From contig CAZJYI010000124.1 of NCBI GenBank assembly GCA_964550025.1, positions 1 through 34,952 on the forward strand: a DNA stretch of 34,952 nt, given 5' to 3'. A program made the translations under genes and the position numbers. Below the pieces are notes generated by a model. It saw nothing but the letters and a program-made list of their open reading frames with translations. It had not been told where the DNA came from and made no database searches. Shown here piece after piece: positions 8,721-17,800 of this stretch (position 1 is its first letter; every line of letters starts with the position of its first letter). The DNA comes from CAZJYI01 sp964550025 (GTDB taxonomy: Bacteria > Verrucomicrobiota > Kiritimatiellia > UBA8416 > CAYOBW01).

Positions 8721-9128
8721 TCTTGGGCGGGTGAGGCCTCCTCAGAATCCCCGGCGCCCGCGTGCCCGCCGTAGCCATGGCGAAGGCTGGCCGCCGGGAA
8801 GTTTCAGGTTTCCTGGCTCGGCCCTCCCCGGAATCCCCGGCGCTTGCGTGCCCGCCGTAGCCATGGCGAAGACTGGCCGCCGGGAAGTTTCAGGTTTCCT
8901 GGCTCGGCCCTCCCCGGAATCCCCGGCGCTTGCCGCCGGGAAGTTTCAGGTTTCCTGGCTACACGCCCGATTCTCCCCTCCCTCCCGGGGCCCGGATGAG
9001 CGAGGGGGAGAGAGCTTCGCGCACTCTTCGCCCCGACCGGGCTCATGGCTGTCGCGGAAGCAGCGGCGTGTGGCATGGGAACCTGGAGCTTCCCGGCCGT
9101 GAAGGCCGGGGATCCCCCCACACAAGGA
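8721..9128. repeat. MITE/REPIN-like palindromic element, copy 1, with an internal 86-bp tandem expansion
   Basis: It fills the gap between two convergent genes. A REP-like hairpin (AATCCCCGGCG, loop, CGCCGGGAAGTTTCAGG) lies in forward orientation at about 8917-8955 and inverted at about 9078-9118. Outer ends are also loosely complementary (CTTGGGCGGGTG near 8723, CCCCCACACAAGG near 9114). The left part has expanded: an 86-bp unit starts at 8746 and 8832 and a shortened copy at 8918. The interior resembles the reverse complement of the element at 26401-26667. The right end abuts the stop codon at 9129. No transposase is encoded. Confidence 0.75.
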
Positions 9129-10565
9129 TCATGGGTCGCGGGCAGCCCCAGGTTGACCTCCGGTCGCCGACAGCAGCTTAACGGCCGTTTCGTTCCCGAA
9201 CACCCGGGCCACGTCCAAGGCTGTTCGGCCGTTCTTGGATTCGACCTTCCGGTCCACGCCGCGGTCCAGCAGAAGGCGGATCATCTCCTCGCCGGCGCCG
9301 GCCGCGGCTTCGTGCAGCGGCGTGCCGCCCGCCTCGCTGCGGGCGTTGATGTCGGCGCCCTTCTCCAATAGCCGCTTCGCCAGGGCGATGCGGTCTCGCG
9401 CGGCGGCAGCGTGGAGCGGGGTCCATCCGTCGGCGTTGAGGAGCGTGAGGTCCGGGTCGTGGGCAAGGAGCAGTTCAGCCATCTCGGCGTAGTCGCGTTC
9501 GATGCACATATGCAGGCAGGTTGCGCCTTTGCCGGTCCGGGCATCGATGTCGGCGCCGTGTTTGATCAGCACGCGTGCCACATCGGCTTTGTTCCGTAGT
9601 ACGGCGTAGTGCAACGGTCGCCAGCCCGACTTCCTCGCTTCGTTGGGATCGGCGCCTTTAAGAATGTGCCGCTCCACGTCCGCCGCATCGCCGCGCGAAA
9701 CGGCGTGCAGCAAAGTCTTGTTGCGCACGATGACAGGCCGTTCCGAGTCAATTCCACCGTTGGGAGTTTCCAGGCCTGCTGTCCACACGATGGCGTTGAG
9801 GACGAGTCGGCGGATGTCGTCGTTCTCCCACAGCCAGTGGCTGTGCCCGCCGGTAAAACCAAAAGCGCGCCCGCCACCAGCGGTTTCCGCGGCCCACGCC
9901 AGGTGCTGCGGGACGCCCCGGCGCAGCTCCCTTCTCAACGCCGCGTTGCCCGTTCGCGGACCGTCCTCCTTCGAGAGCGTTTCGAGCGGTGCGGGGCACG
10001 AAACGAGCGGGGTGACCCCTTTCATGCCGGGCCGGAACCGCATGTGAAAATACCACTCGTCCTCGATCGAGAACGGCTTTACCCCGCGCGTGACGGGGTG
10101 CTCGGCGATCTGCATTTCGGCCGGCTTCCAGACGGGATTGACCGACCAGTCTGGCTCGAAATAGCCGCCCAGCCAGTCCAGCAGCAGGGGGGCAAGCTTC
10201 TGCTCGCCAACGTCGAGCGCGTAGTGGAGGCACACGAAGCTCACCCCCGCCTTCACCAGCCCGGAGGCCCGCTTTTCGTGACCCAGCAGCGGATGCAGAC
10301 CCTCGCCGTCCCCGTACAGCACAACCGTCTTCACCCCCTTGAACGCGTCAGCACCTTCCGGCCATCCGCCGTGATGGACGGCAACGTCGACGTCTGCCAC
10401 GTTGGCCTTCAGCGCATCCGCCAGGAGCCGGATTCCCGCGCTGTGCTCATGCTCACCCCAGCCGTGAGTGTCCGGTCCCGACACCAGGAGCACGCGCGTG
10501 GCGGCCTGGGTGGTACAAGCAACGAAGAAAGCCGCACCGAGAATTGCCATGCAGAGTGGTTTCAC
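9129..10565 (-). CDS. Secreted ThuA-domain protein fused to six ankyrin repeats
   Basis: About 478 residues from a proposed GTG at 10565, which begins the signal peptide MKPLCMAILGAAFFVAC; an upstream TTG (10586) and a downstream ATG (10529) are alternatives. Residues about 22-285 match the ThuA (trehalose utilisation, PF06283) glutamine-amidotransferase-like fold: VLLVSGPDTHGWGEHEHS, VSFVCLHYALD, and the closing GGHSHWLWENDDIRRLVLNA. Residues about 290-470 hold six ankyrin units (TLLHAV, RPLHYAV, TCLHMCI, TPLHAAA, TPLHEAA, TALDVAR). ThuA-like proteins are common in PVC carbohydrate loci, with recent links to keto-sugar chemistry; ankyrins usually bind proteins. Their fusion in an exported protein is unusual. 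The substrate cannot be told from sequence. Confidence 0.85.
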   Translation of the reverse strand: MKPLCMAILGAAFFVACTTQAATRVLLVSGPDTHGWGEHEHSAGIRLLADALKANVADVDVAVHHGGWPEGADAFKGVKTVVLYGDGEGLHPLLGHEKRASGLVKAGVSFVCLHYALDVGEQKLAPLLLDWLGGYFEPDWSVNPVWKPAEMQIAEHPVTRGVKPFSIEDEWYFHMRFRPGMKGVTPLVSCPAPLETLSKEDGPRTGNAALRRELRRGVPQHLAWAAETAGGGRAFGFTGGHSHWLWENDDIRRLVLNAIVWTAGLETPNGGIDSERPVIVRNKTLLHAVSRGDAADVERHILKGADPNEARKSGWRPLHYAVLRNKADVARVLIKHGADIDARTGKGATCLHMCIERDYAEMAELLLAHDPDLTLLNADGWTPLHAAAARDRIALAKRLLEKGADINARSEAGGTPLHEAAAGAGEEMIRLLLDRGVDRKVESKNGRTALDVARVFGNETAVKLLSATGGQPGAARDP

Positions 10566-10747
10566 GCGGACATACCCTAGCAGCAAGTGGTGATGGAGGC
10601 AACCGGCTGGGCGGGGTATATCTGCGTAGAGGATTCCGCGGCGCGGAAGGTCCGCGAGAGAACCCGAAAAAGCGACTTGAGTTTTCCGGTTTGGGAGAGC
10701 AGCATACCCCCCTGTTGACGGTGAACCCAGAAGAAGCGGAGGAAGAG

Positions 10748-11014
10748 ATGAAGCTGAGAAACCTGATGGTGGTTATGCTGGTGGCGCTCGTGGTGGTGGG
10801 GACTGGCCTTTCGTTCGGCGGCGAGTGCAAGAGCAAGAGCGCTTGTGGCAAGGCGAAGGCCGAAGCGGTTGCCGACAAGAAGTGCTGCGGCAAGTGCGAC
10901 AAGGCCAAGGCGAAGGCTGCGGAAGAGAAGTGCGCCAAGTGCGAGAAGGCCAAGGCTGCCGGCAAGGAAGGCTGCCGCAAGTGCCTCAAAGCCGCCAAGA
11001 AAGCCAAGAAGTAA
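10748..11014 (+). CDS. Small secreted Cys/Lys/Ala-rich protein, putative metal binder
   Basis: 88 residues from ATG 10748, preceded by GGAGGA at good spacing. Residues 1-24 are a signal peptide (MVVMLVALVVVGTGLSFGG). The mature part has spaced cysteines in CxxC pairs: KKCCGKCDKAKAKA, EKCAKCEKAKAA and EGCRKCLKAAKK, separated by Lys/Ala helices. Three near-identical units of about 17 residues suggest internal duplication. It has its own leader and a strong hairpin downstream, so it is probably a single-gene transcript. No family is recognised; repeated CxxC in a small exported protein suggests binding of thiophilic metal, but this is inference. A longer in-frame ORF upstream has no signal sequence and was rejected. 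Confidence 0.65.
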   Translation: MKLRNLMVVMLVALVVVGTGLSFGGECKSKSACGKAKAEAVADKKCCGKCDKAKAKAAEEKCAKCEKAKAAGKEGCRKCLKAAKKAKK

Positions 11015-11049
11015 GACTGCGGCAAGAACGCAGCAGAGACGTTCGAGTA

Positions 11050-11100
11050 CTGAAGGCCCGACACAAACTCCCGTCGCAGGGACTTGTGCCGGGCCTTCAG
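11050..11100. terminator. Long near-perfect hairpin downstream of the Cys/Lys-rich gene
   Basis: CTGAAGGCCCGACACAA at 11050-11066 pairs with TTGTGCCGGGCCTTCAG at 11084-11100 with one mismatch, and the stem extends inward with a bulge towards a GTCGC loop. There is no T-run, so Rho-independent termination may be inefficient. It lies 36 bases after the stop codon. Confidence 0.65.
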
Positions 11101-11229
11101 CCTTCGCATGCTCCTGCTCCATCCCCCCCTGTCCCAGGGCTTCCGCCCTCCTCTTGTTTGCGGGTCTTCCGTTCCCCCGGGTCACACTCTCCCCGCCCAA
11201 GCCTCGCCCATCCTCGCCGCGGTCACCGA

Positions 11230-11258
11230 TTGACAATTCGTCGGCTATGCGAGATAAT
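11230..11258 (+). promoter_or_regulatory. Near-consensus sigma-70 promoter for the rocD-COG2403-arcC operon
   Basis: TTGACA at 11230-11235 is a perfect -35 box. GATAAT at 11253-11258 matches five of six -10 positions. The spacer is exactly 17 bases. Initiation near 11265 would give a leader of about 37 bases before ATG 11302, which has GAGAGAGG as ribosome binding site. This is the best promoter in the window. Confidence 0.8.
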
Positions 11259-11301
11259 ACACGTGGGGACGGCGACGGGGCTGGAAGAGAGAGGCGCGAC
11301 G

Positions 11302-12519
11302 ATGGGTGCGCGTGAATACATCACGCTCGAGGAGACGTTCGGCGCGCACAACTACGAGCCGCTGGACGTTGTCCTTACGCGCGGCGAAGGCGTCTGGGTA
11401 TGGGACGTCGAGGGCCGTCGTTACCTGGACTGCCTGTCCGCGTACTCCGCTGTGAACCAGGGGCATTGCCATCCGAAGATTCGGAAGGCGCTGGTCGAGC
11501 AGGCGGCCAGACTCACCCTGACGTCACGGGCCTTTCGTAACGACCAGTTAGGCCCCCTCTACAAGGAGCTCTGCGAGCTCACACGCTCGCACAAGGCCCT
11601 GCCCATGAACAGCGGGGCGGAAGCCGTGGAAACGGTTGTCAAGGCTGTCCGCAAATGGGGGTACGAGGTGAAAGGCGTGGCTCCGGGGCAGGCCGAGGTC
11701 ATCGTCTGCGAGAACAACTTCCACGGCCGGACGATTGCGATTGTCGGGTTCAGCACGGAATCGCACTACCGCGAGGGGTTCGGGCCGTTCGCTCCAGGTT
11801 TCACCGCGATTCCGTTCGGCGATGCGGCGGCGCTGGATGCCGCCATCACCCCGGAGACCGTTGCGTTCCTGGTGGAACCGATCCAGGGAGAAGGAGGCGT
11901 CGTTATCCCGCCGGAGGGCTATCTCGCCGAGGTGCGCGCGATCTGCACGGCCCGCAACGTGATGCTGATCCTGGACGAGATCCAGACCGGGCTCGGCCGA
12001 ACCGGCAAGCTCCTGGCCGAAGAGCACGCCGGTATCCAGGCCGACGCAACCTTGATCGGAAAGGCCCTTTCCGGCGGCTATTACCCCGTATCCGCCGTTC
12101 TCTCGAATGCGGAGCTGCTGGGGGTGTTCATGCCCGGCGACCACGGCAGCACCTTTGGCGGCAATCCGCTGGCCTGTGTCGTGGCGCGCGCTGCCTTGCG
12201 TGTCCTGGTCGAAGAAGACATGATCGCGAGCGCCGCCGCCATGGGGGAGTACTTCCTCGGCCGCCTGTCCGAGGTCCGCAACCCCCTGATCAGGGAGGTG
12301 CGCGGCAAGGGGCTTATGATCGGCGTGGAACTGAGGCCGGAGGCCGGCGGGGGGCGACGCGTGTGCGAGAAGCTGATGCATGCCGGATTGCTCTGCAAAG
12401 AGACGCACCGCGACACGATTCGCTTCTGTCCGCCGTTGGTCATCACGCGTGAGCAGATTGACTGGGCCATGGCCAGGATTGCACCCATTCTGGAAAGCCT
12501 GGGGGAGGGGGCGACATGA
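11302..12519 (+). CDS. rocD: Ornithine aminotransferase (ornithine-oxo-acid transaminase)
   Basis: 405 residues, the normal length for this class III PLP enzyme; it converts ornithine plus 2-oxoglutarate to glutamate semialdehyde plus glutamate in the cytoplasm. Start ATG 11302 has GAGAGAGG upstream and matches the family N-terminus (HNYEPLDVVLTRGEGVWVWD). Signature stretches are YLDCLSAYSAVNQGHCHPKI, MNSGAEAVETVVKAVRKWGY, FHGRTIAIVGFS, EPIQGEGGV and DEIQTGLGRTGK; the PLP-binding lysine is Lys254 in IGKALSGGYYPVSA. GSTFGGNPLACVVA is also conserved. The TGA overlaps the next start as ATGA. Other omega-aminotransferases are possible, but the whole motif set fits RocD best. It is first in a three-gene operon with a strong promoter. 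Confidence 0.92.
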   Translation: MGAREYITLEETFGAHNYEPLDVVLTRGEGVWVWDVEGRRYLDCLSAYSAVNQGHCHPKIRKALVEQAARLTLTSRAFRNDQLGPLYKELCELTRSHKALPMNSGAEAVETVVKAVRKWGYEVKGVAPGQAEVIVCENNFHGRTIAIVGFSTESHYREGFGPFAPGFTAIPFGDAAALDAAITPETVAFLVEPIQGEGGVVIPPEGYLAEVRAICTARNVMLILDEIQTGLGRTGKLLAEEHAGIQADATLIGKALSGGYYPVSAVLSNAELLGVFMPGDHGSTFGGNPLACVVARAALRVLVEEDMIASAAAMGEYFLGRLSEVRNPLIREVRGKGLMIGVELRPEAGGGRRVCEKLMHAGLLCKETHRDTIRFCPPLVITREQIDWAMARIAPILESLGEGAT

Positions 12520-13916
12520 GCTCGTCCATCGCATCCGGAGTGGAACGCATCCTGATCATGGGCGCGGCGGGGAGGGATTTTCACAATTTTAACGTCTGCT
12601 TCCGCGACAATCCCCGCTACAAGGTCGTCGGGTTCACGGCATCGCAGATTCCGAATATAGATGGGCGGACCTATCCGCCTGAGCTGGCGGGGGCTCTCTA
12701 CCGGCACGGCGTGCCTGTGTATCCGGAGGACGACCTCGAAGCACTCATCCGGAAACATCGGGTCGATACGGCTGTCTTCTCCTACAGCGACGTTTCGCAC
12801 GGGGATGTCATGCACCGGGTCGCACGGGTAACCGCCTGCGGAGCCGGTTTTCTCCTCCTTGGCGCGACCCGCACCATGCTGCGTGCCGGTTGCCCCGTGA
12901 TTGCCGTCTGTGCCGTGCGGACCGGGTGCGGCAAGTCCCCGGTGACCCGTCACGTGTATGGCTTCTTGCGCCGGAGGGGCCGGCATCCCGTGGTGGTCAG
13001 GCATCCCATGCCGTACGGCGACCTGAAGCGGCAGGTCGTGCAGCGGTTCGCGTGCTGCGAGGATTTTACCCGCCATCGCTGCACGATCGAGGAACGCGAG
13101 GAATACGAGCCGCTTGTGGCGCGGGGCGCTGTGGTGTTCGCCGGCGTCGACTACGCGCGCGTGCTCGAAGCGGCCGAAGGCGAAGGCGACACGATTGTCT
13201 GGGATGGCGGCAACAACGACACGCCGTTCTTCAGACCCGACGTTCACGTGGTGGTGTTCGATCCGCACCGGGCCGGGCACGAACGGCTGTACTACCCCGG
13301 GGAGACGAACATGCGGTTGGCCGATGTCGCGGTCATCGCCAAAGTGGACAGTGCCGCGGACCGCCAGGTGCGTGCATTGCAGGATACCCTTGCGGTTCAT
13401 GCACCCAGGGCGGACGTTGTTCTGGCGGAGACCGCGATCAGCGCGCCGAACGGCGATACTATCCGTGGGAAGCGCGTCCTCGTCGTGGAAGACGGCCCCA
13501 CCGTCACGCACGGCGGTATGGCGTTCGGCGCCGGGACGATCGCGGCGCGTCGTTACGGTGCCGCCCGGATCGTCGATCCGCGGCCCAGTGCCGTAGGCGG
13601 CCTCGCCGCTGCGTTTGAGGCCTATCCCCACCTGCGTCGGATCCTGCCCGCAATGGGCTATGGGGATGCCATGATCCGCGATCTCGAAGCCACAATCAAC
13701 GCCGTCGATTGCGATGCCGTGTTGTGCGCCACCCCGGTTGACCTGGCACGCATCATCTCGGTGAACAAGCCGGTGGTGAGAGTACGCTACGATTATCGCG
13801 ACCATGGCGAGCCCACGCTGGAAGCCTGCGTGATGTCGCGCCTGGAAAACGAAGAGAGCCTGGTTCCCACTTGTCACTCGCCACTTGCCACTCGCCACGT
13901 GGGGAGCACGACATGA
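12516..13916 (+). CDS. COG2403-type predicted GTPase (cyclic 2,3-diphosphoglycerate synthetase-like)
   Basis: 466 residues. The N-terminal Rossmann-like region (ILIMGAAGRDFHNFN, VVGFTASQIPNIDGRTYP, VFSYSDVSHGDVMHR) and the central RTGCGKSPVTR, with Lys140 in the phosphate-binding loop, match COG2403, a family described as predicted GTPase and related to cyclic diphosphoglycerate synthetase. The loop departs from strict Walker A, having Val where Ala/Gly is usual. TIVWDGGNNDTPFF and AVIAKVDSA follow. The biochemical role is not established. ATGA overlaps on both sides place it between ornithine aminotransferase and carbamate kinase, suggesting a carbamoyl-phosphate or ornithine-linked job. The last 14 residues (PTCHSPLATRHV and GSTT) are encoded largely by an intergenic-type heptamer array and are probably not part of the fold. 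Confidence 0.82.
   Translation: MSSSIASGVERILIMGAAGRDFHNFNVCFRDNPRYKVVGFTASQIPNIDGRTYPPELAGALYRHGVPVYPEDDLEALIRKHRVDTAVFSYSDVSHGDVMHRVARVTACGAGFLLLGATRTMLRAGCPVIAVCAVRTGCGKSPVTRHVYGFLRRRGRHPVVVRHPMPYGDLKRQVVQRFACCEDFTRHRCTIEEREEYEPLVARGAVVFAGVDYARVLEAAEGEGDTIVWDGGNNDTPFFRPDVHVVVFDPHRAGHERLYYPGETNMRLADVAVIAKVDSAADRQVRALQDTLAVHAPRADVVLAETAISAPNGDTIRGKRVLVVEDGPTVTHGGMAFGAGTIAARRYGAARIVDPRPSAVGGLAAAFEAYPHLRRILPAMGYGDAMIRDLEATINAVDCDAVLCATPVDLARIISVNKPVVRVRYDYRDHGEPTLEACVMSRLENEESLVPTCHSPLATRHVGSTT
13867..13901. repeat. Heptamer array, (CCACTYG)5, overlapping the end of the COG2403 gene
   Basis: Five consecutive 7-mers: CCACTTG, TCACTCG, CCACTTG, CCACTCG, CCACGTG. The array lies 12 bases upstream of the arcC start and forms the 3-prime end of the preceding coding region. 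The same sequence family, in the same orientation relative to the downstream gene, occurs at 33249-33276. Confidence 0.8.
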
Positions 13917-14851
13917 AACTGTCGACGGCAAAACCGATCCTGCTCGTCGCGCTGGGTGGGAATGCGTTCATTCGGAAAGGGCAGGCCGGCACGGCCGAGG
14001 AGCAGTTCAGGAGTCTGACCGTTCCCGTTCGGCAGATTGCCGGATTGGCCGGACGCTACCGCATGATCATCACTCACGGCAACGGTCCGCAGGTCGGGAA
14101 CCTGTTGTTGCAGGAAGAAGCGTGTGATGCGGTTCCAAGGCTTCCGCTCGAGCTGCTGGTTGCCCAGACGCAGGGACAGATGGGGTACATGATCGAGTCG
14201 GTCCTGGACGGGGCGCTGATGCGGCTTGGGCACGGCACGGACCGGCGTTTCGTCAGCCTTGTCAGCTACGTGGTCGTGGACCCGAACGATCCGGCTTTCG
14301 GCACGCCGTCCAAACCGATCGGCCCGGCCTTTTCGCGGGAGCAGGCCGCGGCCCTGCCGTACCCCACGCGGAAGACGGCCAGGGGATACCGCCGTGTCGT
14401 TGCCAGCCCGGAGCCGGTGACGATCGTGGAGAAACGCGAGATTCGCGACCTGATCGCGCACAACTACATCGTCATCTGTTGCGGCGGAGGCGGAATCCCG
14501 GTCGTGCGCGATGGCCGGTCGTTCACCGGCGTGCACGCCGTGATCGACAAAGACCTGGCCAGCGAGAGACTGGCCGAAGAGGTCGGTGTCGACATCTTTC
14601 TCATAGCCACCGACGTCGAAGGCGCCATGCTGAACTTCGGCACGCCCCGGCAGAAACTCCTTCGACACGTGACGGTAGCCGAAGCCCGCCGCTACGCCGC
14701 CGAAGGCCATTTCCCGCCGGGCTCGATGGGGCCCAAAGTGGAAGCGGCAATCCGCTTCGTTCGGCACGGCGGAAAGCGCGCCGTCATCTGCTCCATCGAG
14801 GAAGTCCTCCCCGCCGTAGCCGCCAACGCCGGCACGCAGGTCGGGGTGTAG
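13913..14851 (+). CDS. arcC: Carbamate kinase
   Basis: 312 residues, the standard length. It catalyses reversible phosphate transfer between carbamoyl phosphate and ADP, yielding ATP in the catabolic direction. The amino-acid-kinase fold is shown by LLVALGGNAFIRKG, MIITHGNGPQVGNLLLQEE, AQTQGQMGYMIES, CCGGGGIPVV, HAVIDKDLASERLAEEVGVD and FPPGSMGPKVEAAIRF, all in family order. ATG 13913 is chosen because MKLSTAKPILLV matches the family start, GGGGAG lies upstream, and it makes an ATGA overlap with the COG2403 gene; the upstream frame is only the heptamer array. No ornithine carbamoyltransferase or arginine deiminase gene lies in the window, so the source of carbamoyl phosphate is unknown. The gene is convergent with the next, five bases away. 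Confidence 0.94.
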   Translation: MKLSTAKPILLVALGGNAFIRKGQAGTAEEQFRSLTVPVRQIAGLAGRYRMIITHGNGPQVGNLLLQEEACDAVPRLPLELLVAQTQGQMGYMIESVLDGALMRLGHGTDRRFVSLVSYVVVDPNDPAFGTPSKPIGPAFSREQAAALPYPTRKTARGYRRVVASPEPVTIVEKREIRDLIAHNYIVICCGGGGIPVVRDGRSFTGVHAVIDKDLASERLAEEVGVDIFLIATDVEGAMLNFGTPRQKLLRHVTVAEARRYAAEGHFPPGSMGPKVEAAIRFVRHGGKRAVICSIEEVLPAVAANAGTQVGV

Positions 14852-14856
14852 ATTGA

Positions 14857-17800
14857 CTACTCGATCCGCACACGATAGTAAGCCGGTTTGCCGGGCGGGA
14901 GGCTGCGGTCCGTGTGCGTGGTGGTGCCGTCCTGCCCCGCAATGCCGGTCTCGATTGGCACGAAGGCCCCCTCGCTCAGTACGGTTGCACGTTCGACCGT
15001 GTACTGCTTGCCGGGTTGGCTTTGCCACTCCAGGTGCACTTCCCCGTCCGCGGGTGTTGCGACAACCGACTCGATGCGCAGGCAGGAGTGGTAATTCGTG
15101 GCGTCCGTTCCGCTCCAGTGTTCCTGCAGGTCGGTGTGGCCGTCGCCGTCCGTGTCGATGCGCGCCGAGAACCACTCGAGCTCGTCGAGCCAGGCGGCGT
15201 CCGCGCCGTTCGTGACGCTGAAGTCCTTGTCATAGCTCCAGGTGAACGTGTGTGTGCCGTCGGGCACGTCGACGGTTCGTAGAGTCCAGTCCGCCTCACC
15301 GGACAGATGCTCCGATTCTTCGCCGTCTTCATAGAAGCGGAGCCGATCGAAGTCGGCCTCGGAAGAGACCTTCCACCAGAACTGCATGACCCCCGGGCCT
15401 TCGAGCGTGGCGTCTACGACGGAGGTTTCGTCGTGATCGATGGCGCCGCTTTGCAGAGCCGTGCCTCCGTCGCGGGTCACCGCGTCCTGTTCGAACCAGT
15501 CGGCCTCCCCCGACATGCTGAGGACGAGTCCCCGCGGACTCACGCGTACGACGACCGGGGCGGATCGCGTCGTCCCTCCCGCCGCCGTCCGGGCTTCCGC
15601 AACGAGTTCATAGCTGCCGGCCGGCACGTCGACCCAGTCGCACCCGAAGCGGTTCGTGTCGGTGGAGGTGTCCATCCCCAGGTAGGATCCGTTGGCGTAG
15701 AACTGCACCTGGGCGACCGCTTCGGGAGAACCCGATGTGTCGGCCGTGATCGCGATTGTCGCCGGTTCGGTGAAGACGGCACGACCGGCCGGTTCGGTGA
15801 TGACGACGATCGGCGCCGGACCCGCCAGGGCCGCCGTGGCCGGATGGCTGCCAGGGGGCAACGGCACGAATGCCACTTGGTCCACCCAGGCCGCATCCTC
15901 GCCCTCACCCTCGCTCCTGTCCTTGTCGTAGCTCCACGTGAGAGTGTGTGTGCCGGCCGGGATATCGAAGTTCTCCTGCCCCCACGCCGACGCGTTGGTA
16001 CCCGAAATGGCAGCCTTTTGCAGTTCCCCAACCGAGAAGCGCAGCCAGTCGGATTCCTCTTCCGAGGATACCTTCCACCAGAACGATAGCGTGCCGGGGC
16101 CTTCGACTCGACATTGAAGCTGCGAGCGAGCGTCCGGCGGCAGGTTGTCGCCGCTACGGGCCGCATCGATGCCGTCGTGTGTTTCGTCCGCCTGGGCATA
16201 CCAGTAGGAGTTCCCCGTGGTTGTCCAATCCAGTGCCGGTCGGTCCAGCGCTTCGGCGAGCGTCAAACCGCCGGTCACCGTGACCGGGTGGGGACAGAGG
16301 GCCGTGTTGCTGTCCGGGGCCGGGTCGCTCAACGTCGAATCCTCGTCGTGGCCGATGGTGCAGAACAGGTTGTACTGCCCGCGGGCTTCCGCCGGTACGA
16401 GCAGACCGCCGCTGATGTGGCGGTCCGAGTGCGCCCCCGCGGCGATGTTGGCGTTGCTGGAGACGACCGTGCTCAGCGATAGGTCGTCGTTGTCCCCGTG
16501 CACGGTGTTCCGCGAGAGAGCGTACTCGTAGCGGATGGTGTGCACGTTCCTTTCGATGTCACGCGGCCCGTGGTTCGTCACCCGGTACGTCACCGAGGTC
16601 GAGCGCGTTCCCGCTCCGATGACGTCCGGCAGGAACTCCAGCCGCTCGAGCGCAAGGTCGGCTTCGGTCGACGGGGCCGGCGTGACGTGAACGGAACCGG
16701 CCGCCAGGACGTAATCGTTGTCGGGGCTCTGGTCGCGCAGTTGCGACGGGTCGGTATGCAAGACCCGCAGAAAGACGTGGTAGTTCCCCGATGGTTCGTC
16801 AGGCACGGTGACCTTCTGCAGACCGGTTTCGGTGAGCCTCAGGCTCTTGTCTGTGCCGGAGGGGATTGCCCACGACGCGTCCGCTTCGCCGATCATTATG
16901 TCATCTTCATCACCGAACTCCTCGTTGCGCGACAGGTAGAAGTCGAGCCGGAAGGCCTGGTTTGACCCCTCCAGATCGTGCGGCCCGTCGTTGATCACCC
17001 GGAACGCGACGGACGTCGGATGGGCGCCGGTTTCGATCTCTCCCGGGAGAAAAGTGAAGTTCGTCACGCCCAGGTCGGCGACCATCGTGTTCTCCGGGAC
17101 AAACACCGTTCCGGCCAGCTGCGCATAGTCGTCACCTGGATCGGGATCTTCCAGGGGGGACGGCAGGACGTGCATCCCCTCGATGAACAGGTAGTAGGTT
17201 CCGAAGGCTTCATCCGGGATGACGAGATTATCCAGTCCATTGCTCTTCAAACGGCGGTTTGATACATGCCCGGAGAGGATTTCCGGGTTTGATGCCGCCT
17301 CGCCCAGGATGATGTCGTCGCCGTCGCCGAAGGTCGTATCGCTCGAGAGGTAGAAGTTGAACCGCATCGGTGTGTTCGTGCCCACGAGGTCGCATGGTCC
17401 CTGGTTGTGGACTCTGTAGGTGACCGACGTTGGATACTGACCCACATGGAGTGTGCCCGGCAGGAATGTCAGATCCGACATGGCTATGTCGCAATCGGTT
17501 CCATTCACGGGCGCAGCCGGTTCCGACGCGGGCGGCGGGGCGATCGCCGACGCCAGTTCCTCGTCCACGCCTGGCGGGACCTCGTGCTGTATTGCTACTT
17601 CCGCCGCGACCGGATCGTCGGCCGCCTCCGTCGGCACGGGTTCTCCGTCCACGCGTTGCAGTTCTCCCTCGCCGGGTGCGGCCGCCGCGACCCACAGGAT
17701 CTCACCGTCCGGCGTGTCCGGGCCGGGGCGGATGGCCCTGGAGGTCACGGTTACACGGCCGGTCCGCCAGCGGTAGTTGTCGGCCATGCGCGGATCGGTC

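Noticed and set aside
8746..8960. CRISPR-like or minisatellite gene repeat
   Set aside because: The 86-bp units are near-identical along their whole length, so there are no repeat and spacer parts; they are REP arms of a palindromic element.
10825..11301. N-terminal extension of the aminotransferase
   Set aside because: The open frame upstream of 11302 covers the Cys/Lys-rich gene in another frame, the hairpin and the promoter; the family start matches 11302.
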